Shown one piece after another: positions 47,201 to 55,754 of a stretch of 64,000 nucleotides of DNA (position 1 is its first letter; every line of letters begins with the position of its first letter). This DNA is from Actinomycetes bacterium (lineage in GTDB: Bacteria; Actinomycetota; Coriobacteriia; Coriobacteriales; Eggerthellaceae), in the NCBI GenBank assembly GCA_023460315.1, contig JAEWQO010000113.1, forward strand, positions 41,918-105,917, in the 5' to 3' direction. The notes under the pieces are model-generated. The model ran no database searches, was not told the DNA's origin, and saw nothing but the letters and a program-made list of their open reading frames with translations. The translations under genes were made by a program, and so were the position numbers.

Positions 47201-50200
47201 GATGGAGCTGGACGAGATCCCTCTCACGGCGAGCGAGAAGCTTGATCGCCGCCGCCTGCCGAAGCCTCAAAGGAGCAGGGATTCGATCCTGGCTCCGGAA
47301 ACCGACACGGAGCGATCACTCGCGCAGCTGTGGGAACGTCTGCTGGGATTGGATGCGGTTGGTCGCGACGATCATTTCTTCGAGATTGGCGGAGACTCCT
47401 TGTCGATCGTGCGCATGATTGCCGAGGTGTCCGATGTCTTTGACGTGGACATTGATCTTGCGGATGTCTATCGCGAGCCGTCGCTCGCCGCCTGTGCCCG
47501 TCTCGTCGATAGCGCCGAAGCGGGCTATCGGAAGCCGATCAAGCCAGCCGCCTCGCGCAAATACTATCCTGCCACGCCGACGCAGCAGCGCATGATGCTT
47601 GCCGCGAACGAAGACCCCTCGTCGACAGCTTATAACGTTCCCGCCCTGTTCGTGTTTGACGGGAGCCTCGACGAGACGAGGCTGCGCACGGCATTGCGCA
47701 AGCTCATCGACCGCCATGCGGCCTTGCGGACATCGCTGCACGTTCGTTCTGGCGAGGTCCTTCAGCAGGTGCACCGGAGGGTGGAGCTGCCCTTTGAATC
47801 CGTCGCCTGTGCCGAAGGCCGCATTGCGGCGTGTGCAGAAGAGCGCGTGCGGCCCTTCGACGTCGGGCATGCCCCCTTGGTGCGCCTGACGTCCCTGCGC
47901 ACGCCCAAGAGCCACGCCCTTCTGTTCGATTTTCATCATGCTGTGTGTGATCAGGCAGGACTCGAGGCGGTCCTTGCCGATTTCGCGGCATTTTATCACG
48001 GAGAGGACCTGCCGCCCTTGCCGGTGGACTACAAGGATTGCGCGGTGTGGATGCAGGGCCGGCTCGCGTCAGGTGCCTTGGATCGACAGGCGGCGTACTG
48101 GCGGCAGCGCATGGCGGGATATTCGTCGCTGCTTGCTCTTCCCACCGATCACGCGCGCACGGGCATGAGACGGGGCGCCGTGTGCGAGCTGCGGCTTGCA
48201 CACGATCGACTCGAGTCGTTCCACTCGTTCGTCCGTGCCGAGAAAGCCACGGCCACGGGGGCTCTCATGACCGCGTTCGGCCTGGTGCTGTCCCGGATGG
48301 CCCGGCAGACCGAACTGGTGGTGGGAATGCCTGTCTCCGGAAGGACGCAACAGGCGATGCAGCACCTGGTGGGCGCCTTCATCAACACGCTCCCCGTTCG
48401 GTGCGAGTTCTCGGATGGCCAGACGGTGCGGGAGTGCTTCGAGGGGGTGGGCAAGAGTCTGGGCGAGGCGATTGCCCATCAGGACTATCCTTTCGAGCGC
48501 ATTGTCGCCGATGCGGCTGTCGATCGCCAGCGGGGTCGCAATCCGCTGTTCGACGCGATGCTCGTGTTTGGCAACGACGATGCCGCGCTGTGCTTGGACG
48601 GGGCATCCGCCTCTCCTCGCTTTGTGGCGACCGGCACCTCGAAGCTCGATGTGACCTTGTTTGTCTACGAGCGACCAGAAGGCATGGCATGTCGGCTCGA
48701 ATATGACTCAAACCTGTTTTCGGAAAAGCGGGCCCGTCGCTTGCTCGATCGCTTCGCCCATATGGTGGAGACGCTGTTCCTCCATCCCGATGAGCCGATC
48801 GATCGGGTGAGCGTGTTGCCTCCAGATGAGTTTGACCTGGTGGTGCATACGTTCTCGGACACGGAACGCCCGTATGCCATGAAGCCTCTGTCGGCTTGGA
48901 TCGAGGAACTTGCCGATGGGCGTCCTGACGACGAAGCCGTCGTTGCGGCCGATGGTCGGCTGACATTCGCTGACTTGGACCGAAGGGCCGACGGATTTGC
49001 CTGTGCGCTTGCCGAAGCGGGGGTTGGGCCGGGCTCCCTGGTTGCGCTGTCCCTGCATCGGGGCATCGACCTGTTGCCCGTTCTGCTGGGGATCATCAAG
49101 TCGGGAGCCGCCTATCTTCCCATCGACCCGACGTATCCGGCAGAGCGCAAGGGCTATATGCTTGCCGACAGCGGGGCATCCCTCGTGCTGGCAGACGAAG
49201 GCTCACGCGCGGAGTGCGAGCGGGCAGTGTCAGGAGACGTGCAAGTTGTGAGCATCGACTCGATCAATGCCGCCTTCCGCTCCTTTGACGCGGAGCAGCT
49301 GCGTGCCGAACGCGTGCGTCTCTGCGTTGAGGCCGCAGGAAAGGATGCGGCATATGTCATCTACACGAGTGGGTCGACAGGGGCGCCGAAAGGCGCCCGG
49401 CTCACGCGCGAGGGCGTCGCGAACCTGAGGGAGGCTCTGGCGGACTGCATCGGCTACGATCCGTCATGGACGGTCGTTTCGGTGACCACCATGTCATTCG
49501 ACATCTTTGTGGCCGACGCGCTTCTGCCGCTCACCTATGGATGCCGCACCGTTCTTGCCGATGAGGAAGAGCTTCGCCAACCGCACCTGCTTGCCCGGCT
49601 CATTGAGCGGGAGCGGATTGATTTTATCCAGACCACGCCTTCTCGCATGCAGATCATGGTCCGCGACGACGCGTTTGCCGCCGCAGCACGGCGGCTGGCA
49701 ACGGTGGTTCTTGCTGGGGAGAAGCCAACGCTTCCCCTCGTGCATGCTTGCAAGCGCCTCATGCCGCAGGCATCGATCAAGAACGGATACGGGCCGACCG
49801 AGGTGACCGTGTACACGTCGTTCCAGGATTTGAGCGCGTCAGACCAGGTGAGCATCGGGCGGCCCATCGCCAACACGCGCGTCTATCTGCTCGATGACGC
49901 CTTAAGGCCTGTTCCTCTGGGGACCTATGCCGAGGCGTATATCGGTGGGGTTGGCGTGTCCCCTGGCTATATCGGGCGCGACGATCTGAATGCGTCCCGC
50001 TTCCTGCCGGATCCGTTCCATCCCGGATCGACCATGTATCGGTCGGGCGACGTCTGCTGCTTCGACGAGAAGGGCGAGCTGTACATTGCCGGCCGGGCCG
50101 ACCATCAGGTCAAGATACGGGGCCTGCGCATCGAGCCGGGCGAGATCGAGGCATGCCTCTGTGCGATCGAGGGGATTGAGGAGGCGGTTGTCGTTGCGCG

Positions 50201-51875
50201 CGGGGAGGACGAACGGAAGCAGCTCGTCGCCTATTTCGCTGGCGAAGGCGTGCTTGAGCCTTCGAGATTGAGGACGACTTTGGCTTCGCAGCTGCCTTCC
50301 TACATGGTTCCTTCGCGCTATGTGCGCCTCGAGGAGCTTCCCATGACCTCCAACGGCAAGGTTGATCGAGCCCAGTTGCCTGATCTGGCATCAGTCGATG
50401 CATCTGAGATGAGAGCTTTGCCCGAAAAGGATCAGACGAAGGCGGCAAGAACACGTCTGTCGGCAGATGAACGGCGGTTCTTGAGGACGGTCGAACGGAT
50501 TATACGCGTGGACGGCATCAGCCTGGAAGACAATGTATTCGATTTGGGAGGGGATTCCCTTGCGATCATTGCGATTCAGGCGCGGCTTGCCCGCGGAGGG
50601 TGGGTTCTTCGCACGCAGGATTTCTACAACGCGGCAACCCTCGGAGATCTGTTTGCGCTGATCCGCTCTGATGAGTCCGCAGGAGAGGCCAGCGCGCGCC
50701 CGGAAGGGCTTCGGGGTGCCTCCGAAGGAAGGCAGGACGGGCGCGTTGCTGATGCCAGGTTGCTCGCGTCACGCAACGCGGCCGCGGCGGTGGATGAGCT
50801 GGTTTCCCCCGTTTCGATCGATCGCGTGGTCGTCACGGGTGCGACGGGTTTCCTCGGTGCCCATCTGGTTGCGGAGCTCGCACGGGAGGGAGCTCGCGAC
50901 ATAGCCTGTCTTGTACGTGGCAGCGATGAGGTCGAAGCTCAGATGCGGCTTGATGATGCGCTTGCTGCCTACGGCTTTGCGGAAGTCGCGGCAGCACATG
51001 CCGTGAGGGCCGATGTGTCCGAAGACCTGGCGGAATTGGCTCTGAAGATTGCTCCCGCCGATGCGGTGTTTCATTGCGCCGCCATCACCGAGCATGTGGG
51101 AAACCGTGCCGATTACGAGCGGGTCAATGTCGAGGGCACCCTTCGGGTGCTCGAATTGGCACGTATGCTGGAAGCTCAGTTCATGTATGTGTCGACCATG
51201 AGCGTTGCCGGGATGGGGGGAAGCCTGCTTGACGAACGTGGTTACGACGTTGGACAAGATGTCGTCTTCAACGAGTACGTCCGCAGCAAACACCTCGCCG
51301 AAGGCCTGGTTCTCGATGCGTTTGCCCAAGGGCTTTCGGGACGGATATTCCGTGTGGGAAACCTGACGGGGCGCGCATCCGATGGCGTGTTCCAGCGCGA
51401 TGTCCATCGCAACGCGTTTGCCATGCGGCTTTCTGCGTTTGTGCGGCTGGGTTGCTATCCGGCTGGATTGGACGATCGATTTGAGATGACTCCCGTTGAT
51501 GCCTGCGCGCGGGCGATGGTACTGCTGTCCACGCACGCATCGCGAAGAATAGCCCATTTGCGCAATGACCAGCAGTTCGACCTAGAGGGCTTGGTCTCGC
51601 TCATGCATGCGTGCGGCCGAGCCGTAGAACCTTTGAGCCCGGATGAGTTTGCCGAGCGGGCGCTTGCCTGTTCGCAGGATGACTTCGGCGGCCTGTTCGG
51701 CATCGTGCGTGATATCGTGGAGGGATCAGATGCCCGGGGATCAGAGGCGTCTTCCCACGTCACATCAGAAGATCTTCGGGACCTTGGATTTACCTGGCCG
51801 ACGGCCGACCGGGATTATTTTGAGCGCTATTTCCTTCAAATAGAAGCGGCCGTCGCGCCGGGTCGGAATCGATAG
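44298..51875 (+). CDS. Dimodular non-ribosomal peptide synthetase, C-A-T-C-A-T-reductase
   Basis: A 2525-residue synthetase. Order: starter condensation domain (~1-435; HHIVSDG at 133); adenylation 1 (~455-985; TSGSTG at 650, YGPTE, GRIDQQVKIRGYRVE); carrier 1 (IGGDSL, Ser1034); condensation 2 (~1070-1500; HHAVCDQ at 1213, Gln in place of the usual Gly); adenylation 2 (~1525-2045; TSGSTG at 1690, YGPTE); carrier 2 (LGGDSL, Ser2087); terminal thioester reductase (~2175-2520; TGATGFLG at 2180, YVRSK at 2327). No thioesterase, epimerase or methyltransferase. By eye the specificity residues read D-I-M-M-I-L-F-I-A and D-I-A-Q-V-A-G-V-Y; I assign no amino acids. Predicted product: N-acyl dipeptide released as aldehyde. 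ATG 44298 follows GAGGAGGGAG. All core motifs are intact. Confidence 0.95.
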   Translation: MADQHSLTHPQSRVWHVEQSHPGTSMWNNAGTLKIHGALDFDLLDRAVQLFLETNESLRLRIRLVDGEPVQYVAPYRPVHIDRLDFCDTGVKGLYEWDVRQTQAPMPLIESPLYYFALAKTAPNEGCLYAKMHHIVSDGVSFVVFANEVMDTYDRLLCGEEPKPWPSTSYLSYVDEERSYLESKRYAYDEAYWLSRFSDFPEATLLKPRTTDYFSTKAKRKACLLSADLSAAVRRFCAERHLSVFTLLLAAFAVYLNRVLGKDDLVVGAPVSNRTFAGSSERFGMYVSTVPVRVTVDDEETFLSFAETISDEWFSVLKHQRYPYDLLVRKLHERCGDVGQLYDIALSYQVGTFEKQKRSFTYEGRWHFSGHQTSSLNVHWNDREDNGRFVLDYDYLSPLFAAREVDFIHEHLCNLIADAVEHPDKRLFELDILSRDERDKVLVSFNDTEDGFARTDLVSLWRRRVVENPAAAALSYHGKTETVAEVDRASDDVARLLLSHGVEAGSVVALALPRSALYYVAMLGVLKAKAAFMPIDKALPEERVHYMLAESGARFALSGEGSSVGWGGAFPSAVTVIKLGTDQLSELDCRADILPSGISAEGSGTHEKQGAAPACLMRQEADAAVGGSAACPPLEQRSPSPGQAAYIIYTSGSTGTPKGVVVEHAQIAHFVLSLRRTWERTQGGRMLCAGPISFDINVMEAALGLFAERTLVIADDHQADYPAELCELIEAERVDLMMVTPGRMEMILSTPSGMHALRGFREIGLGADVLPPELLRRIRQATSSHVTNFYGPTEITIAASCCDVTDSADVNIGRPMNGVHVYILDPHRNPVPISVPGELYVGGAGVARGYVARDELTAERFVPSPFVAGERLYRTGDLGRWYPRGEIQFLGRIDQQVKIRGYRVELGEVQNRLLEIEGVRSAAVVAHEESGGRTCLCGYVVGDQVPPVAAIRARLSDTLPFYMVPAYLMELDEIPLTASEKLDRRRLPKPQRSRDSILAPETDTERSLAQLWERLLGLDAVGRDDHFFEIGGDSLSIVRMIAEVSDVFDVDIDLADVYREPSLAACARLVDSAEAGYRKPIKPAASRKYYPATPTQQRMMLAANEDPSSTAYNVPALFVFDGSLDETRLRTALRKLIDRHAALRTSLHVRSGEVLQQVHRRVELPFESVACAEGRIAACAEERVRPFDVGHAPLVRLTSLRTPKSHALLFDFHHAVCDQAGLEAVLADFAAFYHGEDLPPLPVDYKDCAVWMQGRLASGALDRQAAYWRQRMAGYSSLLALPTDHARTGMRRGAVCELRLAHDRLESFHSFVRAEKATATGALMTAFGLVLSRMARQTELVVGMPVSGRTQQAMQHLVGAFINTLPVRCEFSDGQTVRECFEGVGKSLGEAIAHQDYPFERIVADAAVDRQRGRNPLFDAMLVFGNDDAALCLDGASASPRFVATGTSKLDVTLFVYERPEGMACRLEYDSNLFSEKRARRLLDRFAHMVETLFLHPDEPIDRVSVLPPDEFDLVVHTFSDTERPYAMKPLSAWIEELADGRPDDEAVVAADGRLTFADLDRRADGFACALAEAGVGPGSLVALSLHRGIDLLPVLLGIIKSGAAYLPIDPTYPAERKGYMLADSGASLVLADEGSRAECERAVSGDVQVVSIDSINAAFRSFDAEQLRAERVRLCVEAAGKDAAYVIYTSGSTGAPKGARLTREGVANLREALADCIGYDPSWTVVSVTTMSFDIFVADALLPLTYGCRTVLADEEELRQPHLLARLIERERIDFIQTTPSRMQIMVRDDAFAAAARRLATVVLAGEKPTLPLVHACKRLMPQASIKNGYGPTEVTVYTSFQDLSASDQVSIGRPIANTRVYLLDDALRPVPLGTYAEAYIGGVGVSPGYIGRDDLNASRFLPDPFHPGSTMYRSGDVCCFDEKGELYIAGRADHQVKIRGLRIEPGEIEACLCAIEGIEEAVVVARGEDERKQLVAYFAGEGVLEPSRLRTTLASQLPSYMVPSRYVRLEELPMTSNGKVDRAQLPDLASVDASEMRALPEKDQTKAARTRLSADERRFLRTVERIIRVDGISLEDNVFDLGGDSLAIIAIQARLARGGWVLRTQDFYNAATLGDLFALIRSDESAGEASARPEGLRGASEGRQDGRVADARLLASRNAAAAVDELVSPVSIDRVVVTGATGFLGAHLVAELAREGARDIACLVRGSDEVEAQMRLDDALAAYGFAEVAAAHAVRADVSEDLAELALKIAPADAVFHCAAITEHVGNRADYERVNVEGTLRVLELARMLEAQFMYVSTMSVAGMGGSLLDERGYDVGQDVVFNEYVRSKHLAEGLVLDAFAQGLSGRIFRVGNLTGRASDGVFQRDVHRNAFAMRLSAFVRLGCYPAGLDDRFEMTPVDACARAMVLLSTHASRRIAHLRNDQQFDLEGLVSLMHACGRAVEPLSPDEFAERALACSQDDFGGLFGIVRDIVEGSDARGSEASSHVTSEDLRDLGFTWPTADRDYFERYFLQIEAAVAPGRNR

Positions 51876-51886
51876 GAGGTAAGGAC

Positions 51887-53695
51887 ATGGATGCGGTTTC
51901 GTCGCTCATATTGACGGTCGTCTTGATCGTGCTTGTCGCGATGCTGTGCTATGTTTTTTTTGCCAAGGAGAAGAAGACGCTCCACTATCTGTTCATAACC
52001 ATAATCATTCAACTCATTGTTTGGAACGCGGCTGTTCTGGCGGGCAACTACGTCGCCTTTGATCCGCGGCTTTCGGTCTTCGTTGACAACTTCGCTTATT
52101 TTGGCGCCTCATCGGTTCCCGTGACCATGTTGCTTCTTGGGCTGGCGTACCAGAAGAGCTTCAAAGGCTTTTCAAGAGCCTATGCGTTGCTGTTTGTCCT
52201 TCCCGTCATCACCATGATCATCATTTTCACGAACGACTTCCACCACCTGTTTTATCTTTCCTATGAACCGGGCACTGGCTATACCCAAGGCCCCTACTTT
52301 ATCGTCTATGCCGTCTATTCCTATGCCTGTCTCTTCGGCGGCATGGCCCTTCTTTGCTACACGGCCATCAAAACGTCGGGGGTGCTCTCGCTGCAGGCCC
52401 TTCTGAACGTTATCGCTGCGCTCATTCCCACCGTTGCGAACATTTGCTATACGCTGCATATTCCGGGATTCTATGTGTACACAACACCGATCGCCTTCAC
52501 GATCACGATATTGATCTACCTCGTGTCGCTGTTTCGATTCAGCTTCCTCAAAATCGTGCCCATCGCCACGCGTACGGTCATCAATCGCATTTCCGACTGT
52601 TTTGTGGTTATTGACCGCGATCTGCGCATGATCGACTGCAACGAATCGTTCTCTCGCCATTTTTACGCCGTGTCGACCTCAAGCCACAAGGCCAAGATTG
52701 ACGAGGTCCTGTCGGGGATGGCGCTTTCGCCCTCGCAGCTTTCCTCGGTGCGCCAAAACATCCTGAATGCGTTTGAATATGGTGCAGTTCAGGTTGCTGA
52801 CCTCGCATTTTCTGGCGACAAGCCGCTGTATTACACGGTTGAGTACACGCCTCTTATGGAAAGTGCGTCATATCCGGCACTCGTCGTGCTGTTCAAGGAC
52901 GTGACACAGCATGTGCTTGACCTGCAGGCATTGCAGGAGAATCAAGATATCTTGCTCGAACGCGAGCGGCTGGCATCGTTGGGTCAAATGATCGGCGGTA
53001 TCGCCCATAATCTGAAGAGTCCCATCTTGGCCATCTCGGGCGGGGTTGATCAGGTGCAGTGCCTCGTGTCGGAGTATCGGGATTCGATTGGCGACCCCGA
53101 GGTGACTGACGACGACCATCGCGAGATATCGCGTGACATGGATGAGTGGCTTGCCAAGATGAAGGCCCAGCTTTCTTACATGTCCGACATCATCTCCACG
53201 GTCAAAGGCCAGGCGGTTCAGTTCAGCGAGCAGAACCACGATCCCTTCACCATTGGGGAGGTGCTCAAGCGCACGCAGATACTCATGCAGCATCAGCTTA
53301 TCCAGAACGGCTGCACGCTTGAGGTGAGGGTAGATATAGCTCGCGAACAGGTTGTTCTCGGCGATGTAAACAGTCTTGTCCAGATTTTGGATAACGTTAT
53401 AGACAATGCGGTGCAAGCGTATAATGGGCTTGGCGGAACGGTGCAGCTGAAGGTGAACCAAGTCGATGGAGACGTTCAGTTCTCCATTTCCGACCAGGGC
53501 GAGGGCATCTCTCCGGATGTCCAAAAGCTGCTGTTCAAAGAGATGACGACCACAAAGGGCAAGCATGGAACGGGGCTTGGCCTGTATATGTCTTATAGCA
53601 CGGTGAAGGGCATGTTTCGAGGCAAGATGTGGTTCGAGACCGAACCGGGATCGGGCACCACGTTCTTCATACAGATTCCTCTGGCGGAAAAGTAG
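51887..53695 (+). CDS. Sensor histidine kinase with 7TM-type N-terminus and PAS domain
   Basis: A 602-residue membrane kinase. Residues 1-230 hold about seven hydrophobic helices, like the 7TM histidine kinase N-terminal region. A PAS-like domain follows (CFVVIDRDLRMIDCNESFSRHF). The phosphoacceptor is His374 in GGIAHNLKSPILAISGG. The HATPase domain has the N box (LDNVIDNAVQAY), DQGEGIS and GTGLGLYMSYS. It starts 11 nt after the NRPS stop with AGGAGGTAAGG, so it is in the same transcript, and is followed after 12 nt by its response regulator. The signal sensed is unknown; the lipopeptide itself is one possibility, by inference. Confidence 0.92.
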   Translation: MDAVSSLILTVVLIVLVAMLCYVFFAKEKKTLHYLFITIIIQLIVWNAAVLAGNYVAFDPRLSVFVDNFAYFGASSVPVTMLLLGLAYQKSFKGFSRAYALLFVLPVITMIIIFTNDFHHLFYLSYEPGTGYTQGPYFIVYAVYSYACLFGGMALLCYTAIKTSGVLSLQALLNVIAALIPTVANICYTLHIPGFYVYTTPIAFTITILIYLVSLFRFSFLKIVPIATRTVINRISDCFVVIDRDLRMIDCNESFSRHFYAVSTSSHKAKIDEVLSGMALSPSQLSSVRQNILNAFEYGAVQVADLAFSGDKPLYYTVEYTPLMESASYPALVVLFKDVTQHVLDLQALQENQDILLERERLASLGQMIGGIAHNLKSPILAISGGVDQVQCLVSEYRDSIGDPEVTDDDHREISRDMDEWLAKMKAQLSYMSDIISTVKGQAVQFSEQNHDPFTIGEVLKRTQILMQHQLIQNGCTLEVRVDIAREQVVLGDVNSLVQILDNVIDNAVQAYNGLGGTVQLKVNQVDGDVQFSISDQGEGISPDVQKLLFKEMTTTKGKHGTGLGLYMSYSTVKGMFRGKMWFETEPGSGTTFFIQIPLAEK

Positions 53696-53707
53696 AGGTG
53701 GAACTAT

Positions 53708-55234
53708 ATGCGCAAGCGTTACGGCCAGGAAATCTCTCGCGATTACAAGATCATGGTTGTGGATGACGAAGAGGGCATCATTGACACCGTCGTTGCCATG
53801 TTGGCTCGCAGCGGGTATTGGTGCAAGGGATTCACCAACCCGCTCGAGGCCCTTGACGAGTTAAAGCGTGAGCACTATGACCTGCTTATCCTCGATTACT
53901 TTATGGAGCCCATCCATGGAGACGAGGTGGTGGGACGTATTCGCAAGACCGATTATGAGCTGTATATTCTGCTGCTCACGGGTCACAAGGACCTCGCCCC
54001 GCCCGTGAGTACGCTCAAGTCGCTCGACATCCAGGCTTACTGCGAGAAGAGCGACCGGACGGACCAGCTGCAGCTCCTGGTTGAATCGGGCATCAAGTCC
54101 ATCAGCCAGATGCGCACCATCAAACAGTTTCAGGACGGCCTCAACAGCATTCTGGGAGCCGTTCCGAAGATATATCAGCTGCAGCCGATCGGGAACATAC
54201 TCGAGGAGATACTTCAGCAGATATTGCCCTTGGTGAACGGCGAGGATGCGTTCGTCCTTATCGATGAGGTGCCTGAGTCCTTTGGCGCCGTGGCGGGGGT
54301 GGGCTACGAACCCAAGGACCGCAAGAGCATCTTCTGCGGCATCGGCATGTACCGCGTGTCGGTTGATTCGTTTGCGGGCATGCTCGACCATGAACTCATG
54401 GAGGCGGTGGGCCGCGCCCGCACCGAGTGCCAGCTCACCTATGCTCCCGAGGGAGTGGTGCTGCCGCTGTGCGATGAGCAGAATCGTTCTTTGGGCGTCA
54501 TTTATGCTCGCAATGTTTCAAGCGAATACGGCATCAAACTGTTGGAAATCTATGCCCACCAGGCGGCGTCGTCCATCAGCAACGCGTTTCTCCATTCGCT
54601 TGTCAACACCAAGAACGATGAGTTGCATGAGACGTACGCTCAGCTCAAGCAGCGCTATATGGACACCGTTGAAGTGTTGCGCCTGGCGGTTGACGCGAAG
54701 GACGAATACACGCGGGGCCATTCGGATCGCGTTGCGGCCTTGGCGGTCGAGATTGGAAGGGCAAGCGGATTCGGCGCGGAGGAATTGGAAGAGTTGCGTG
54801 TGGCCGGTTTGTTCCATGACATCGGCAAGATTGGGACGGCTGATGATATCCTGCTCAAGACCGACACGCTTGATGCGGCCGAGTATGAAGAAATCAAGCG
54901 ACATCCGGTCAAGGGTGCCATGATCCTGTCGGCTGTGTCCATGTTTGAAGACATTGTTCCTGCAATACGCCACCATCACGAGCGGTTTGACGGCAAGGGA
55001 TATCCCGATGGTTTGGCTGGCGAGGACATCGAACTCAGCGCGCGCATCGTTGCGGTGGCGGATGCTTTCGACGCCATGACTTCCGACCGGCAATATCGGG
55101 CTCACCTCACCATTGAGGATGCGATCGATCAGCTGCGTGTCGGAGCGGGCACACAGTTTGATCCGGCGGTGGTGGCTTGCCTGCTCGATTTGATCGAGGA
55201 GAACCCTGACATTCTCGACATCATTCGCAGATAG
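53708..55234 (+). CDS. Response regulator with HD-GYP c-di-GMP phosphodiesterase output
   Basis: A 508-residue protein. Residues ~12-130 are a receiver domain (KIMVVDDEEG, phosphoacceptor Asp63 in LLILDYF, Thr91, Lys114). Residues ~150-300 resemble a GAF domain. Residues ~315-505 are an HD-GYP domain: HSDRV, LFHDIGKIGT (H370-D371), HHERFDGKGYPDGL and ADAFDAMTSDR, with all metal and GYP residues present. It should hydrolyse c-di-GMP when phosphorylated by the kinase encoded 12 nt upstream. No GGDEF protein is seen in the window. The PilB MshEN domain is a possible c-di-GMP reader. Confidence 0.94.
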   Translation: MRKRYGQEISRDYKIMVVDDEEGIIDTVVAMLARSGYWCKGFTNPLEALDELKREHYDLLILDYFMEPIHGDEVVGRIRKTDYELYILLLTGHKDLAPPVSTLKSLDIQAYCEKSDRTDQLQLLVESGIKSISQMRTIKQFQDGLNSILGAVPKIYQLQPIGNILEEILQQILPLVNGEDAFVLIDEVPESFGAVAGVGYEPKDRKSIFCGIGMYRVSVDSFAGMLDHELMEAVGRARTECQLTYAPEGVVLPLCDEQNRSLGVIYARNVSSEYGIKLLEIYAHQAASSISNAFLHSLVNTKNDELHETYAQLKQRYMDTVEVLRLAVDAKDEYTRGHSDRVAALAVEIGRASGFGAEELEELRVAGLFHDIGKIGTADDILLKTDTLDAAEYEEIKRHPVKGAMILSAVSMFEDIVPAIRHHHERFDGKGYPDGLAGEDIELSARIVAVADAFDAMTSDRQYRAHLTIEDAIDQLRVGAGTQFDPAVVACLLDLIEENPDILDIIRR

Positions 55235-55754
55235 GCGTGGCCAGGCATCATTCAAGATTTGCGACACGAGGCCTTGAAGAAAGTCCCGTGTCGCTGGCAC
55301 TCTTGGCCGGAAGGCAGCATTGGGCCTGATAGAAAAGGTTTCTTGCCGGCGGCTGCAAGCGATGTGCCGATGCGTGATTGAGGCGCGGCGCGGTGCGGCC
55401 GGATGCAGCAAAGCCCGATATCTTTGCGATGGTGGACATGAGACTGCGGCCTCTCCTCGTCGTTTGCAAAGGCTGAGCGGGGTCTGTTTGGGCGCCGTTC
55501 CGGTGCGTGCCCTGTGGTTTTGCGACGCAAATTGGCCGGCTGGATTGCCTGGACAGGCAAAACGCTTTATCATACTAAAGAATACGAGCAGCGTCTGGCC
55601 CTCAAAACGCCCCGCACAGCCGGTGCGGAAGGGTGTGGATGGCCGGCCGCTTCATATGCGAATCGCTCCAACCATTGAAGGGGAAGCGCCCGGCAGCGCC
55701 TGTTTTATGCCTGCGTGGGAGAGGGGCCGCATTGGCGGCAGGAAGGTTATACCC
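55235..55754. other. Intergenic region before citrate synthase
   Basis: No supported gene, although the citrate synthase frame stays open upstream. It contains a perfect 8-bp inverted repeat GCGACACG/CGTGTCGC (55261-55268 with 55287-55294), possibly ending the upstream transcript but with no T-run, and the citrate synthase promoter. Confidence 0.5.
55545..55573 (+). promoter_or_regulatory. Promoter of citrate synthase
   Basis: TTGCCT (55545-55550), a 17-bp spacer and TATCAT (55568-55573). The leader to the ATG would be ~175 nt. Confidence 0.65.

Noticed and set aside
55320..55754. 145-residue N-terminal extension of citrate synthase
   Set aside because: It covers the promoter and leader, does not resemble the family, and the start at 55755 has AGGAAGG upstream.
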